A stretch of 64,000 nucleotides of DNA from Micromonospora violae. Its GTDB lineage: Bacteria > Actinomycetota > Actinomycetes > Mycobacteriales > Micromonosporaceae. Each line of letters begins with the position of its first letter. The first letter of the stretch is position 1. The notes under the pieces were generated by a model. The model ran no database searches. It saw only the letters and a program-made list of their open reading frames with translations, and was not told where the DNA came from. The DNA is taken from contig NZ_SHKK01000001.1 in NCBI RefSeq assembly GCF_004217135.1, positions 1,612,001 through 1,676,000 on the forward strand, read 5' to 3'. Made by a program: the position numbers and the translations under genes. Of the stretch, positions 18,271-26,101 are shown piece after piece.

Positions 18271-18999
18271 TCAGGTTGCCGGCAGCATCGCCCAGACGGC
18301 CTTGCCCTGACCCGCCGGCACGCTGCCCCACCGCTGGGCCAACTCCCGTACCAGCATCAGCCCTCGCCCGCCCTCGGCATGCAGGTCCCGTCCGCCTGCT
18401 CGGGCCTGGGCGCTGCTGCCGTCCACCACCGCCAGGTGCAGATACGGCGGACGCAGGGTCACCGTCACCTGCATGGGGGTGCCGGCGTGGCGTACCACGT
18501 TGCCGACCAGCTCACTGAGGACCAACGCGGCCGGACCGGACGCCTCGGGCAGGTTCCACCGGGCGCACGCCTCGGTGACCAGCTCCCGGGCCCGCCGGCA
18601 GGCCTCGGCCACCGGCTCCAGCCTTGCCCGCATCCGCAACGCCGACGTCGCGCCCGCCAACCGGGTCGCCTCCGCGCAGTCCGTGGAGACCGGCAGCACC
18701 CGGCACGTGGTCGACTCGGCCAACCACCGTGCGGCGACCGGCGACGGGGCGCAGAGCACCACCGGCACCGCCGGCCACTCCTCGGCCTGACGGGCGGTCG
18801 CGGCGAAGACGGACAACGCCAGTCGATCTTCCACGCTCACCTCGGTCATGTCGACCACCAGCGCCTCCGGCTGGTCGACGAGCGCCTCGTGCAGCGCGTG
18901 GTGCACCGAGCGCATCGTGCCCACGTGCAACGACCCGGTGAGCCGGACGACCGCCACCGGTGCCGTGGTGCGCACCTCGCAGGTGATCCGACTCGACAT
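18271..18999 (-). CDS. STAS domain fused to RsbW-like anti-sigma serine kinase
   Basis: A 242-residue fusion. Residues about 8-105 form a STAS domain, and residues about 120-240 an HATPase_c kinase of the RsbW/SpoIIAB type, with the N-box SELVGNVVRHA (162-172), G1 box DGSS (193-196) and G2 box GGRGLML (210-216). RsbW-type kinases bind and inhibit SigB/F sigma factors and phosphorylate STAS antagonists. The fused STAS reads D-R-L-A-L where D-S-S-G-L is expected, so it lacks the phosphoserine. ATG 18999 (MSSRITCEV) is chosen over the ATG at 19038 because a SigB-type promoter ends at 19039, leaving the longer start untranscribed. It is a natural partner for the nearby sigma-STAS protein. Confidence 0.88.
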   Translation of the reverse strand: MSSRITCEVRTTAPVAVVRLTGSLHVGTMRSVHHALHEALVDQPEALVVDMTEVSVEDRLALSVFAATARQAEEWPAVPVVLCAPSPVAARWLAESTTCRVLPVSTDCAEATRLAGATSALRMRARLEPVAEACRRARELVTEACARWNLPEASGPAALVLSELVGNVVRHAGTPMQVTVTLRPPYLHLAVVDGSSAQARAGGRDLHAEGGRGLMLVRELAQRWGSVPAGQGKAVWAMLPAT

Positions 19000-19038
19000 C
19001 GGCGGCCTCGATTCGCTGCTGGGGGTCGGATCTGCCAA

Positions 19039-19064
19039 CTACCCGAGGCCGTACGCGACCAAAC
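19039..19064 (-). promoter_or_regulatory. SigB-type promoter of the STAS-kinase gene
   Basis: Minus strand: GTTT (19064-19061), 16-base spacer, GGGTAG (19044-19039). An excellent match to GNNT-N14-16-GGGTA. Transcription would start near 19030, which decides the 18999 start and implies a short leader of about 30 bases. Confidence 0.7.
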
Positions 19065-19108
19065 CGGACCGACGGCGGAGCGAGGCAGGTCACGCCCCGG
19101 TCATCAGG

Positions 19109-19567
19109 TCACCGACGGGCCCGGCCGGTCAGCACGCCCAGTGCGATCATGCCGACGCCGAACCCCAGGTGCAGCCAGTCGTCGGCGTCGTTGACCGGTA
19201 ACACGTTCGCCCCGGTGTCCTGGTCCACCGCCAGACCGTAGAGCCACAGCACCAGGAAGATCACGCCGCCGCCGATCAGGAACGTCCGAGCGCCGGTGAC
19301 CGTGCGGGCCAGCAGCAGCCCGGCCACCCCGAACGCCAGGTGCACCAGGTTGTGCAGCACCGACACCTGAAAGACGCCGAACAGGTACGCGCCCGAGCCG
19401 TGGCCGGCGAAGCGCAACGCGTCCATGCCGCTGGTGATCCCCGGCACGAAGCCGAGCCCGCCGACCAGCAGGAACAGCACGCCCACCGTCGACGCCGCAC
19501 GACGGACCGGCGGCTTGCCGTCGGCCGGGTTGGGTCGGGCCCGGGAGTGCGCCATCGGTCCGACCAT
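19109..19567 (-). CDS. DUF4383 membrane protein
   Basis: A protein of 152 residues with four predicted membrane helices (TVGVLFLLVGGLGFVPG, NLVHLAFGVAGLLLA, FLIGGGVIFLVLWLYG, WLHLGFGVGMIALGVL). The motifs H-N-x-V-H and D-D-W-L-H-L-G-F-G match DUF4383, a small actinobacterial membrane family often under stress sigma control. Start ATG 19567 follows GAGGAG. It sits downstream of a clear SigB-type promoter and upstream of the STAS-kinase gene on the same strand. Function unknown. Confidence 0.88.
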   Translation of the reverse strand: MVGPMAHSRARPNPADGKPPVRRAASTVGVLFLLVGGLGFVPGITSGMDALRFAGHGSGAYLFGVFQVSVLHNLVHLAFGVAGLLLARTVTGARTFLIGGGVIFLVLWLYGLAVDQDTGANVLPVNDADDWLHLGFGVGMIALGVLTGRARR

Positions 19568-19607
19568 TCCCGGCTCCTCGTCGCGCGGCGGGCATGAGCG
19601 CTGCGGG

Positions 19608-19632
19608 CTACCCGTCGTCGCCGCCGACAAAC
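19608..19632 (-). promoter_or_regulatory. SigB-type promoter of the DUF4383 gene
   Basis: Minus strand: GTTT (19632-19629), 15-base spacer, GGGTAG (19613-19608), ending 41 bases before the start at 19567. A full match to GNNT-N14-16-GGGTA. Confidence 0.7.
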
Positions 19633-19639
19633 TCCTCGG

Positions 19640-20797
19640 TCAGGCCGCCAGCAGCCGCGCCGCGCTCGCCGACTGCCGGACCCGCTCGTAGAGCTGCACG
19701 TACCGCTGTGCCATCACCGCGGGCGTGAAGCGCTGCGCGGCCACCCACCGGCACTCGTCCGGGTCGAGCAGCTCGGCGGCGAGGACGAGGTCACCCAACT
19801 CCTCCTCGTCGGTGGTGAGCAACCCGGTGCGGCCGGGCTCGATCAGCTCCGGCAGGCAACCCCGGGCGGTGGCCACCACCGGCGTTCCCAGGGCGAGCGA
19901 CTCGACGACCGCGGTGCCGCCCGGCTCCTCCCACCGCAGGGGGAACAGCGACGCGCGGGCGCTGGCCAGCAGGTCGTCGCGCTCCTGGCCGGCCACCGTG
20001 CCCACCCAACGGACCAGGTCACCGTCGACGTGCGGGGCCACCTCGTCGAGGAAGAACCGCACGTCCGGGTTCTGCCGGGCCTCGTCGCCGGCCGCCGCCA
20101 GGTCGGCCGGCCGATGGTACGGGCCGACCGGGCCGGCCAGCACCAGCGGAAAACCGACCCGGTGCGCGAGCCGGGCCCCCACGTCCTGCCCCTTGCCCGG
20201 GTTGATCCGACCCAGGATGAGCATGTGCTCGCCCTTCTCCGGTCGGGGTCGCCGGTCGGCGTCCACGGCGAGGGGCGTGGACAGGTGCACGTGCCCCACC
20301 GAATGCTCGCGCAACGCCAACGGGGCGCGGGCCAGCTGCGACGCGGAGACACCGTTGACCCGGACCCGGTCGCCGCCGTCCAGGCTGCCGTAGAGCGCCG
20401 GGTGCTTGGCCAGGTCCCAGTGCAGGGTGTGCAGGGTCGGCGGTCCGGCCGGGCCCATCGCGGCGAGGGTGGCCAGACCCACCGCCTCGACATGATCGTG
20501 GACCAGGTCGATGTCGTCGCGGGAGTGCAGCTCACGGACCACCCCGGCCAGGTGCGCCTGGGCGATCCCGCAGACCTGGTTGTACGGCCGCTGCAACGCG
20601 GCGAACTGCCCGTCGGCGAAGACCGAGACCTGCTCGTCCACCGGCAGGGTGCTGCTGCCCACCGAGGCGAGCACCACCCGTACGCCGAGTCGCCGCAGCT
20701 CCGGCACCAGCGTGGCGATCACGTTCTCGATGCCGCCGTAGCCGGGCGGCGGCACCGACAGCCACGGGCCGGCGTTCATCAGCACGGTGAGGCTCAT
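19640..20797 (-). CDS. Glycosyltransferase family 4
   Basis: A 385-residue GT-B fold glycosyltransferase of family GT4. The N-terminal loop PPPGYGGIENVIATLVPELRR is typical, as is the donor-site motif E-E-P-G-G-T-A-V-V-E-S-L-A-L-G-T-P-V-V-A-T with its E-x7-E pair. It uses a nucleotide sugar donor in the cytosol; the acceptor is unknown. The GpgS-like gene lies 76 bases upstream on the same strand with no promoter between, so they probably form an operon for a glycoside, perhaps a glucosylglycerate derivative. Confidence 0.88.
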   Translation of the reverse strand: MSLTVLMNAGPWLSVPPPGYGGIENVIATLVPELRRLGVRVVLASVGSSTLPVDEQVSVFADGQFAALQRPYNQVCGIAQAHLAGVVRELHSRDDIDLVHDHVEAVGLATLAAMGPAGPPTLHTLHWDLAKHPALYGSLDGGDRVRVNGVSASQLARAPLALREHSVGHVHLSTPLAVDADRRPRPEKGEHMLILGRINPGKGQDVGARLAHRVGFPLVLAGPVGPYHRPADLAAAGDEARQNPDVRFFLDEVAPHVDGDLVRWVGTVAGQERDDLLASARASLFPLRWEEPGGTAVVESLALGTPVVATARGCLPELIEPGRTGLLTTDEEELGDLVLAAELLDPDECRWVAAQRFTPAVMAQRYVQLYERVRQSASAARLLAA

Positions 20798-20873
20798 CGG
20801 GCACGTCCCTTCCGGTCGGCGGCGCCTCCGAACCGCGGCCGGAGGGCTCGCGACATCGGCGCACTCCTCGCGC

Positions 20874-21890
20874 TCACGCGGCGGCGACCCGGCGGCGGGG
20901 CAGCCGATGGCGCAGCTCGGCCAACGGCGGACGCTCCTCGATGGACACGTCGCTGACCACGATCTCGCGGTCCAGGTTCGGCAGCGTGTCCGAACCCCCG
21001 CGCCGGAACTGGGTCAGCAACGCCTGCGGCGCCAACCCGGGGGTGGCCCAGCCGCGCCGTTGCAGGCGGGACCAGGCGGTCAACATGATCTGCGCGGACA
21101 TCCGCCCCAGGGCCGCGGTGTCCTGGTGCCGGTGCTTGCGCTCGCCGAGGTCGACCTGCGCCAACGCGTCCAGGCCGACCAGGTCCAGCAGATCGATCAT
21201 CATGGCCGTCTCCACGCCGTACCCGGAGACGAACGGCACCTGGGCCAGCACGTCGCGGCGGCCCGCGTACTCGCCGGCGAGCGGCTGCACGAACCCGGCC
21301 AGCTCCGGCCAGAAGAGGTTGAGCAGCGGTCGGGCCATCAACTCGGTCACCCGGCCACCGCCGTCCTGCTCCACGCTCGCCGCGCCCATCAGGGGCCGGT
21401 GGTAGAAGCCCTTCACGAAGTCGACCGACGGGTCGGTCAGCAGTGGGCCGAGCAGCCCGCTCACGAAGTGCGGCCGGAACTCCCGCAGGTCGGCGTCGAT
21501 GAACGCCACCACGTCCCCCTCGGCGGCGGCCAGCCCGGCCCAGAGCGCGTCGCCCTTGCCGGTGAGTCGCGGCAGCCCCCGGGTCATCGCGTCCTGGCTG
21601 ACCACCTCCGCGCCGGCGGCACGGGCCACCTGCGCGGTCCGGTCGGTCGAGCGTGAATCCACCACGATCAGCTCGTCGACCAGGGTGACCCGATCCATCA
21701 GGTGCTCCCGGATGGTCGACACGATCGCGCCGACGGTGGCCTCCTCGTTGCGGGCCGGCAGCACCACGCTGACCCGGGTCGCACCCTTGGCGCGCAGCAG
21801 CCGACGGGTCGGCCAGTCCGCCGCCGACGTCGTCCGGTACGTGGCCCACGCCTCCACCACCGGTGACACGCTCGATGTCGCATCCCGCAC
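20874..21890 (-). CDS. gpgS: Glucosyl-3-phosphoglycerate synthase-like GT2/GT81 enzyme
   Basis: A 338-residue glycosyltransferase resembling GpgS, which transfers glucose from a nucleotide sugar to 3-phosphoglycerate, the first step to glucosylglycerate and, in mycobacteria, methylglucose lipopolysaccharides. Motifs: VSVVLPARNEEATVG nucleotide-binding start, LIVVDSRSTDRTA, the D-x-D metal site FIDADLREF, the acceptor loop VSGYGVETAMMIDLL, and DLGERKHRHQ. The start GTG 21890 is chosen because GGAGG lies seven bases upstream; the frame stays open to 22052. It leads the operon with the GT4 gene and is divergent from the oxidoreductase gene. Confidence 0.82.
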   Translation of the reverse strand: MRDATSSVSPVVEAWATYRTTSAADWPTRRLLRAKGATRVSVVLPARNEEATVGAIVSTIREHLMDRVTLVDELIVVDSRSTDRTAQVARAAGAEVVSQDAMTRGLPRLTGKGDALWAGLAAAEGDVVAFIDADLREFRPHFVSGLLGPLLTDPSVDFVKGFYHRPLMGAASVEQDGGGRVTELMARPLLNLFWPELAGFVQPLAGEYAGRRDVLAQVPFVSGYGVETAMMIDLLDLVGLDALAQVDLGERKHRHQDTAALGRMSAQIMLTAWSRLQRRGWATPGLAPQALLTQFRRGGSDTLPNLDREIVVSDVSIEERPPLAELRHRLPRRRVAAA

Positions 21891-22017
21891 GGGCACCCCT
21901 CCGTTCGTGCGTGGAAAAACCAGAATTGGTTGTTCCCGTTCCTCATCACGCCCTAACCGCTTTCTCGGCAACAGCTTGATCACAGAGGTGACGCCCGGGC
22001 GTTCCCGGGGGATGAAC

Positions 22018-22043
22018 GTTTGATTGCACACACCCCAGGGGAC
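22018..22043 (+). promoter_or_regulatory. Weak SigB-like promoter candidate, Gfo/Idh/MocA gene
   Basis: GTTT (22018-22021), 16-base spacer, GGGGAC (22038-22043), 42 bases before the start. Spacing is right but GGGGA replaces GGGTA. The divergent intergenic region 21891-22084 is notably richer in A/T than its surroundings. Confidence 0.3.
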
Positions 22044-22084
22044 TGCTCCCATCGCAGATGAAAAGTCTTCGAAGGGGTGGCGGG

Positions 22085-23095
22085 ATGCGGAACTGCCGGG
22101 TGGGTCTGGTCGGCGCCGGCGGCGTGGCGCAACGCCACGCGCGGGTGCTGACCGGGTTCGACGACGTGGAACTGGTCGCCGTCACCGACGTCGCGCCGGA
22201 GGCGGCGTCCGCGCTGGTCGCCCAGCACGGCGGTCGGGCCTGCGCCGACATCGCCGAGCTGCTGGCCACCGGCCTGGACGCGGTGTACGTCTGCGTGCCG
22301 CCGTTCGCGCACGGCCCCGCCGAAGAGGCGGTGATCGCCGCCGGGGTGCCGATGTTCGTGGAGAAGCCCGTCGCGATCGACCTGAGCACCGCCGAGCGGA
22401 TCGCCGATCTCATCGCGCGGCGCGGTCTACGCACCGCCGTCGGCCACCACTGGCGCTACCTGAGCGTGCTCGACCAGGCCCGCGACCTGCTCGCCGACCG
22501 CCCGGTGCGGATGGTCAGCGGCACCTGGCTGGACAAGGTCCCCCCGGTGGCGTGGTGGTCGAGGCGGGACCGCTCCGGCGGCCCGGTGGTCGAGCAGGCC
22601 GCCCACGTGCTCGACCTGATCCGCCTGCTGGCCGGCGAGGTCACCGAGGTCACCGCGTACGGCAACGGCACCCCACCGCCGGTCGACGGCGCCGACATCG
22701 ATTCGGTGACCACCGCCGCGCTGCGCTTCGCCGACGGTGCGGTCGGCACCCTCAGCGCCGCCTGCGTCCTCGGCTGGAAGCACCGCGCCGGCCTGGAGAT
22801 CCTCGCCGACGGGCTGGCCCTCGCGATCACCGAGGACGGGCTGTCGATCCGCGACGCCGACGGCGAACGACACCTCCCCGCCGACCCGGAAGCCGCCCGG
22901 GTGGCGGTGGACCGCGCCTTCGTCGACGCCGTCCGGGGCATCGGCGACGACGTCCGCGTCCCGTACGCCGAGGCCCTCGCCACCCAGCGCCTGGCCCTCG
23001 CGGTGGCCGACTCCGCCCGCACCGGCGCGACCGTGCGACTCGCCACCGCGACCGCGCCGACGGTCCTCGCCACCGGGGTGACAGTCGATGCGTGA
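22085..23095 (+). CDS. Gfo/Idh/MocA family oxidoreductase
   Basis: A 336-residue NAD(P)-dependent sugar-type dehydrogenase. The Rossmann start RVGLVGAGGVAQRHARVL, the conserved MFVEKPVAIDLSTAE motif (E-K-P) and the following C-terminal beta domain are typical of glucose-fructose oxidoreductase/inositol dehydrogenase. ATG 22085 has GAAGGGG upstream and is preferred over ATG 22058. It overlaps the next dehydrogenase by eight bases, so both are co-translated and probably act in one pathway that oxidises or epimerises a sugar or cyclitol. Confidence 0.88.
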   Translation: MRNCRVGLVGAGGVAQRHARVLTGFDDVELVAVTDVAPEAASALVAQHGGRACADIAELLATGLDAVYVCVPPFAHGPAEEAVIAAGVPMFVEKPVAIDLSTAERIADLIARRGLRTAVGHHWRYLSVLDQARDLLADRPVRMVSGTWLDKVPPVAWWSRRDRSGGPVVEQAAHVLDLIRLLAGEVTEVTAYGNGTPPPVDGADIDSVTTAALRFADGAVGTLSAACVLGWKHRAGLEILADGLALAITEDGLSIRDADGERHLPADPEAARVAVDRAFVDAVRGIGDDVRVPYAEALATQRLALAVADSARTGATVRLATATAPTVLATGVTVDA

Positions 23096-24176
23096 CCGGG
23101 TGGTGGTGGTCACCGGCCCCGGCCGCGTCGACCTGGTCGACCAGGACGCCGCGCCGCTGCGCCCCGGCACGTTCCGGGTCGAGACGCTGTTCAGCGGTGT
23201 CTCCGCCGGCACCGAGCTGAGCTACGTCAAGGGCACGAACCCCTACCTGAACGTCACCTGGAACGCCGACCTGGGGCTGTTCCAGCCCGGCCCGGCCAGC
23301 ACGCCCTACCCGGTGACCCGACTCGGCTACATGCAGGTCGGCCGGGTGGTGGAGAGCGCTACCCCGGCCATCACCGTGGGCACGGTCGGCGCGATGACGT
23401 ACGGGCACCGCACCGGCTGGCTGGCCGACCCGGTCGCCGAACGGTTCGTGGCGCTGCCCGAGGACCTGGACCCGCTGCTCGGCGTCTACGTCGCGCACAT
23501 GGGCCCGATCTGCGCCAACGGTCTGCTGCACGCCGCCGCCGACCTGCACGGCGCCGACGTCCGCGCGCTCGGCGACGGCGTACGCGGCCGGCGGGTCGCC
23601 GTCGTCGGCGCCGGTGTGGTGGCGCTGCTCACGGCGCTGTTCGCCCGCCGCCACGGTGCCGCGTCGGTGGTGGTGCTCGACCCCACCCCGCACCGCCGCC
23701 AGGTCGCCGAGACCCTCGGGCTGCAAACGCTCGACCCCGACGCGGACGACCCGGCGGTCGTGCTCAAGACCCGCTGGGCGCACACCGCCGGCGACCGGGG
23801 CGCCGACGTGGTGTTCCAGTGCCGGGGGCAGGCGTGGGCGCTGCACCTCGCCCTGCGGCTGCTGCGACCGCAGGGCACCGTCGTCGACCTGGCCTTCTAC
23901 CAGGGCGGCGCGGACGCGGTCCGCCTCGGTGAGGAGTTCCACCACAACGGGCTGTCGTTGCGCTGCGCCCAGATCGGCCGGGTGCCACGCGGGCTGGCAC
24001 CGACCTGGGACCGGGAACGGCTCTCCGCCGAGACCGTCGACCTGCTCCGGGCGTACGGGGACCCGATCCGCAAACACCTCGTCTCGGCCGTGGTGCCGTT
24101 CGACGAGGCACCCGCCCTGCTCACCGACCTGGCTGAGCGTCGCCGCCAGGAGCTTCAGGTGGTCCTCGCCGCCTGA
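23088..24176 (+). CDS. Zinc-type alcohol dehydrogenase-like (MDR) protein
   Basis: A 362-residue MDR superfamily member of the type often paired with Gfo/Idh/MocA dehydrogenases in sugar-modifying clusters. The N-terminus has F-S-G-V-S-A-G-T-E-L where canonical enzymes have the zinc-binding C-G-x-D, and the structural-zinc cysteines are absent, so it may not bind zinc. The Rossmann motif is VVGAGVVALLTALFARR. It starts inside the end of the upstream gene (eight-base overlap). Substrate unknown; the operon partner suggests a two-step redox conversion of a carbohydrate or cyclitol. Confidence 0.82.
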   Translation: MRDRVVVVTGPGRVDLVDQDAAPLRPGTFRVETLFSGVSAGTELSYVKGTNPYLNVTWNADLGLFQPGPASTPYPVTRLGYMQVGRVVESATPAITVGTVGAMTYGHRTGWLADPVAERFVALPEDLDPLLGVYVAHMGPICANGLLHAAADLHGADVRALGDGVRGRRVAVVGAGVVALLTALFARRHGAASVVVLDPTPHRRQVAETLGLQTLDPDADDPAVVLKTRWAHTAGDRGADVVFQCRGQAWALHLALRLLRPQGTVVDLAFYQGGADAVRLGEEFHHNGLSLRCAQIGRVPRGLAPTWDRERLSAETVDLLRAYGDPIRKHLVSAVVPFDEAPALLTDLAERRRQELQVVLAA

Positions 24177-24217
24177 GCCGCCGTCGCCGCGTGCCCGGGC
24201 CGGCTACCGTTCGCGAC

Positions 24218-26026
24218 ATGAGCACCGTGCAGGACCGGCCGGTTCCCGGCGACACCCCGACCGACCGGCCGGGCGACGGCAACCCCACGGGCCGGTCGGT
24301 CGGCCTGGCCGCGCTGCTGCCGTACCTGCGGGAGCACCGCGCCACCCTGATCGTGGTGGGCGCGCTGTCGCTGGCCGGCTCGGCGGCGTCGCTGGCGCAG
24401 CCGCTGCTCACCCGGTCGGTGCTCGACCGGATCGGCGCGGAGCAGGGGGTGTCGCGGCTGGTGGCGGTGCTGGTGGCCCTCGTGGTGCTCAGCGCGGCGA
24501 TCGGCGGGCTGCGCGACTACCTGCTGCAACGCACCGCCGAAGGGCTGGTGCTGGGCACCCGACGTCGGCTGGCCGGGCACCTGCTGCGGCTGCCCATCGC
24601 CGAGTACGACCGCCGTCGCACCGGCGACCTGCTCTCCCGGGTCGGCTCGGACACCACGCTGCTGCGCGCGGTCGTCACCTCCGGGCTCTTCGAGACGGTC
24701 ACCGGGGCGGTGACGGTGGTCGGCGCCGGCACGGCCATGGTGCTGCTCGACCCGCTGCTGTTCGGCGTCACCCTGCTCGGGGTGGCGCTGGGGCTGGGCT
24801 TCGCCGCCACCTTCGCCCGCCGGGTCCGGGCGCTGGCCCGGGCCGCGCAGGAGCGGATCGGCGAGATGACCTCGGCGGTGGAGCGGGCCATCTCGGCGGC
24901 CCGGACCATCCGGGCCAGCCGCGCCGAGACCCGGGAGACCGAGACCGTCACCGGCAGCGCGCGGGAGGCGTACGCGGCGGGGCTGCGGGTGGCACGGGTG
25001 CAGGCGCTGGTCGGCCCGATCGGCTCGGTCACCGTGCAGGGCGCGTTCCTGCTGGTGCTCGGCATCGGCGGGGCGCGGGTCGCAGCCGGGGCGATCTCGG
25101 TCGGCGACCTGGTCGCGTTCGTCATGTACCTGTTCCTCCTGGCGCTGCCGCTGGGCCAGGTGCTGCGGGCGTACACCCAGTTGCAGTCCGGCCTCGGCGC
25201 ACTTGCGCGGATCGAGGAGATCCTCGCGGTGCCAGCGGAGGGCGCGGACGACCGGCCGGCGCCCACCGTCGCGACGGCGACCCCGCGCCGCGCGACCCCG
25301 ATGATCGAGTTCGACCGGGTGGGCTTCGGCTACCCGGGCGGCGAGCCGGTGCTGCACGAGGTCAGCTTCGCGGTGCCCGCCGGCACCCGGACCGCCCTGG
25401 TCGGCCCGTCCGGTGCCGGCAAGTCCACCCTGCTGGCCCTGGTGGAGCGCTTCTACGAGGTGAGCGCCGGCGCGGTCCGACTCGACGGCCACGACGTCCG
25501 GGACCTGCCCCGCGACGCGCTGCGGGCCCGGCTCGGCTACGTCGAGCAGGAAGCCCCGGTGCTGGCCGGCACGCTGCGGGAGAACCTGCTGATCACCACC
25601 CCGGACGCCACCGACGACCGGTTGCGTGAGGTCCTCGACGAGGCCAACCTCGGCCACCTGGCGCAGCGCACCCCGCAGGGCCTCGACGTGCAGGTGGGGG
25701 AGGGCGGTGTCCTGCTCTCCGGGGGTGAGCGGCAGCGGCTGGCCATCGCCCGTGCGCTGCTCGCCGGCCCGCCGGTGCTGCTGCTCGACGAGCCGACCAG
25801 CAACCTCGACTCCCGCAACGAGGCGGCGCTGCGCCGCGCCATCGACGCCGTGGCCGTCCGCCGGACGCTGTTGATCGTGGCGCACCGCCTCGCCACCGTG
25901 GTCGACGCCGACCAGATCGTCGTCCTCGACGGCGGCCGGGTGGTGGCCGTGGGCACCCACGCCGAACTGACCGCCACCGACCCGCTGTACCGGGAGCTCG
26001 CCAGTCACCAGCTGCTGGTCGGCTGA
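24218..26026 (+). CDS. ABC exporter, fused permease and ATPase
   Basis: A 602-residue half-transporter of the multidrug/lipid exporter type. Residues about 30-330 form the membrane domain (LIVVGALSLAGSAASLAQPLL and further helices), and residues about 355-600 the ATPase with Walker A GPSGAGKST, signature LSGGERQRLAIARALL, Walker B VLLLDEPTSNLD and the H-loop IVAHRLATV. It should work as a homodimer in the cytoplasmic membrane; substrate unknown. ATG 24218 (MSTVQDRPV) is preferred to the upstream GTG at 24191. It follows the MDR gene by 41 bases, so read-through is possible. Confidence 0.92.
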   Translation: MSTVQDRPVPGDTPTDRPGDGNPTGRSVGLAALLPYLREHRATLIVVGALSLAGSAASLAQPLLTRSVLDRIGAEQGVSRLVAVLVALVVLSAAIGGLRDYLLQRTAEGLVLGTRRRLAGHLLRLPIAEYDRRRTGDLLSRVGSDTTLLRAVVTSGLFETVTGAVTVVGAGTAMVLLDPLLFGVTLLGVALGLGFAATFARRVRALARAAQERIGEMTSAVERAISAARTIRASRAETRETETVTGSAREAYAAGLRVARVQALVGPIGSVTVQGAFLLVLGIGGARVAAGAISVGDLVAFVMYLFLLALPLGQVLRAYTQLQSGLGALARIEEILAVPAEGADDRPAPTVATATPRRATPMIEFDRVGFGYPGGEPVLHEVSFAVPAGTRTALVGPSGAGKSTLLALVERFYEVSAGAVRLDGHDVRDLPRDALRARLGYVEQEAPVLAGTLRENLLITTPDATDDRLREVLDEANLGHLAQRTPQGLDVQVGEGGVLLSGGERQRLAIARALLAGPPVLLLDEPTSNLDSRNEAALRRAIDAVAVRRTLLIVAHRLATVVDADQIVVLDGGRVVAVGTHAELTATDPLYRELASHQLLVG

Positions 26027-26058
26027 CTCCACCCCAGGCAGGCCGACTTACCGGGCGG

Positions 26059-26080
26059 CCGGGCCGCGCGCGCGGCCCGG
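26059..26080. terminator. Perfect GC palindrome between ABC exporter and secA2
   Basis: A 22-bp perfect palindrome, left half CCGGGCCGCGC, between the exporter stop and secA2. It could terminate exporter transcription or, being only 21 bases before the secA2 start, act as an operator or leader hairpin. No U-tract is present. Confidence 0.45.
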
Positions 26081-26101
26081 AATCGCGTACCGTTGCCGCT
26101 C

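Noticed and set aside
24155..26032. A 625-codon minus-strand frame opposite the ABC exporter
   Set aside because: Antisense shadow; product rich in Gly/Arg/His with no family match, while the plus strand carries intact ABC motifs.
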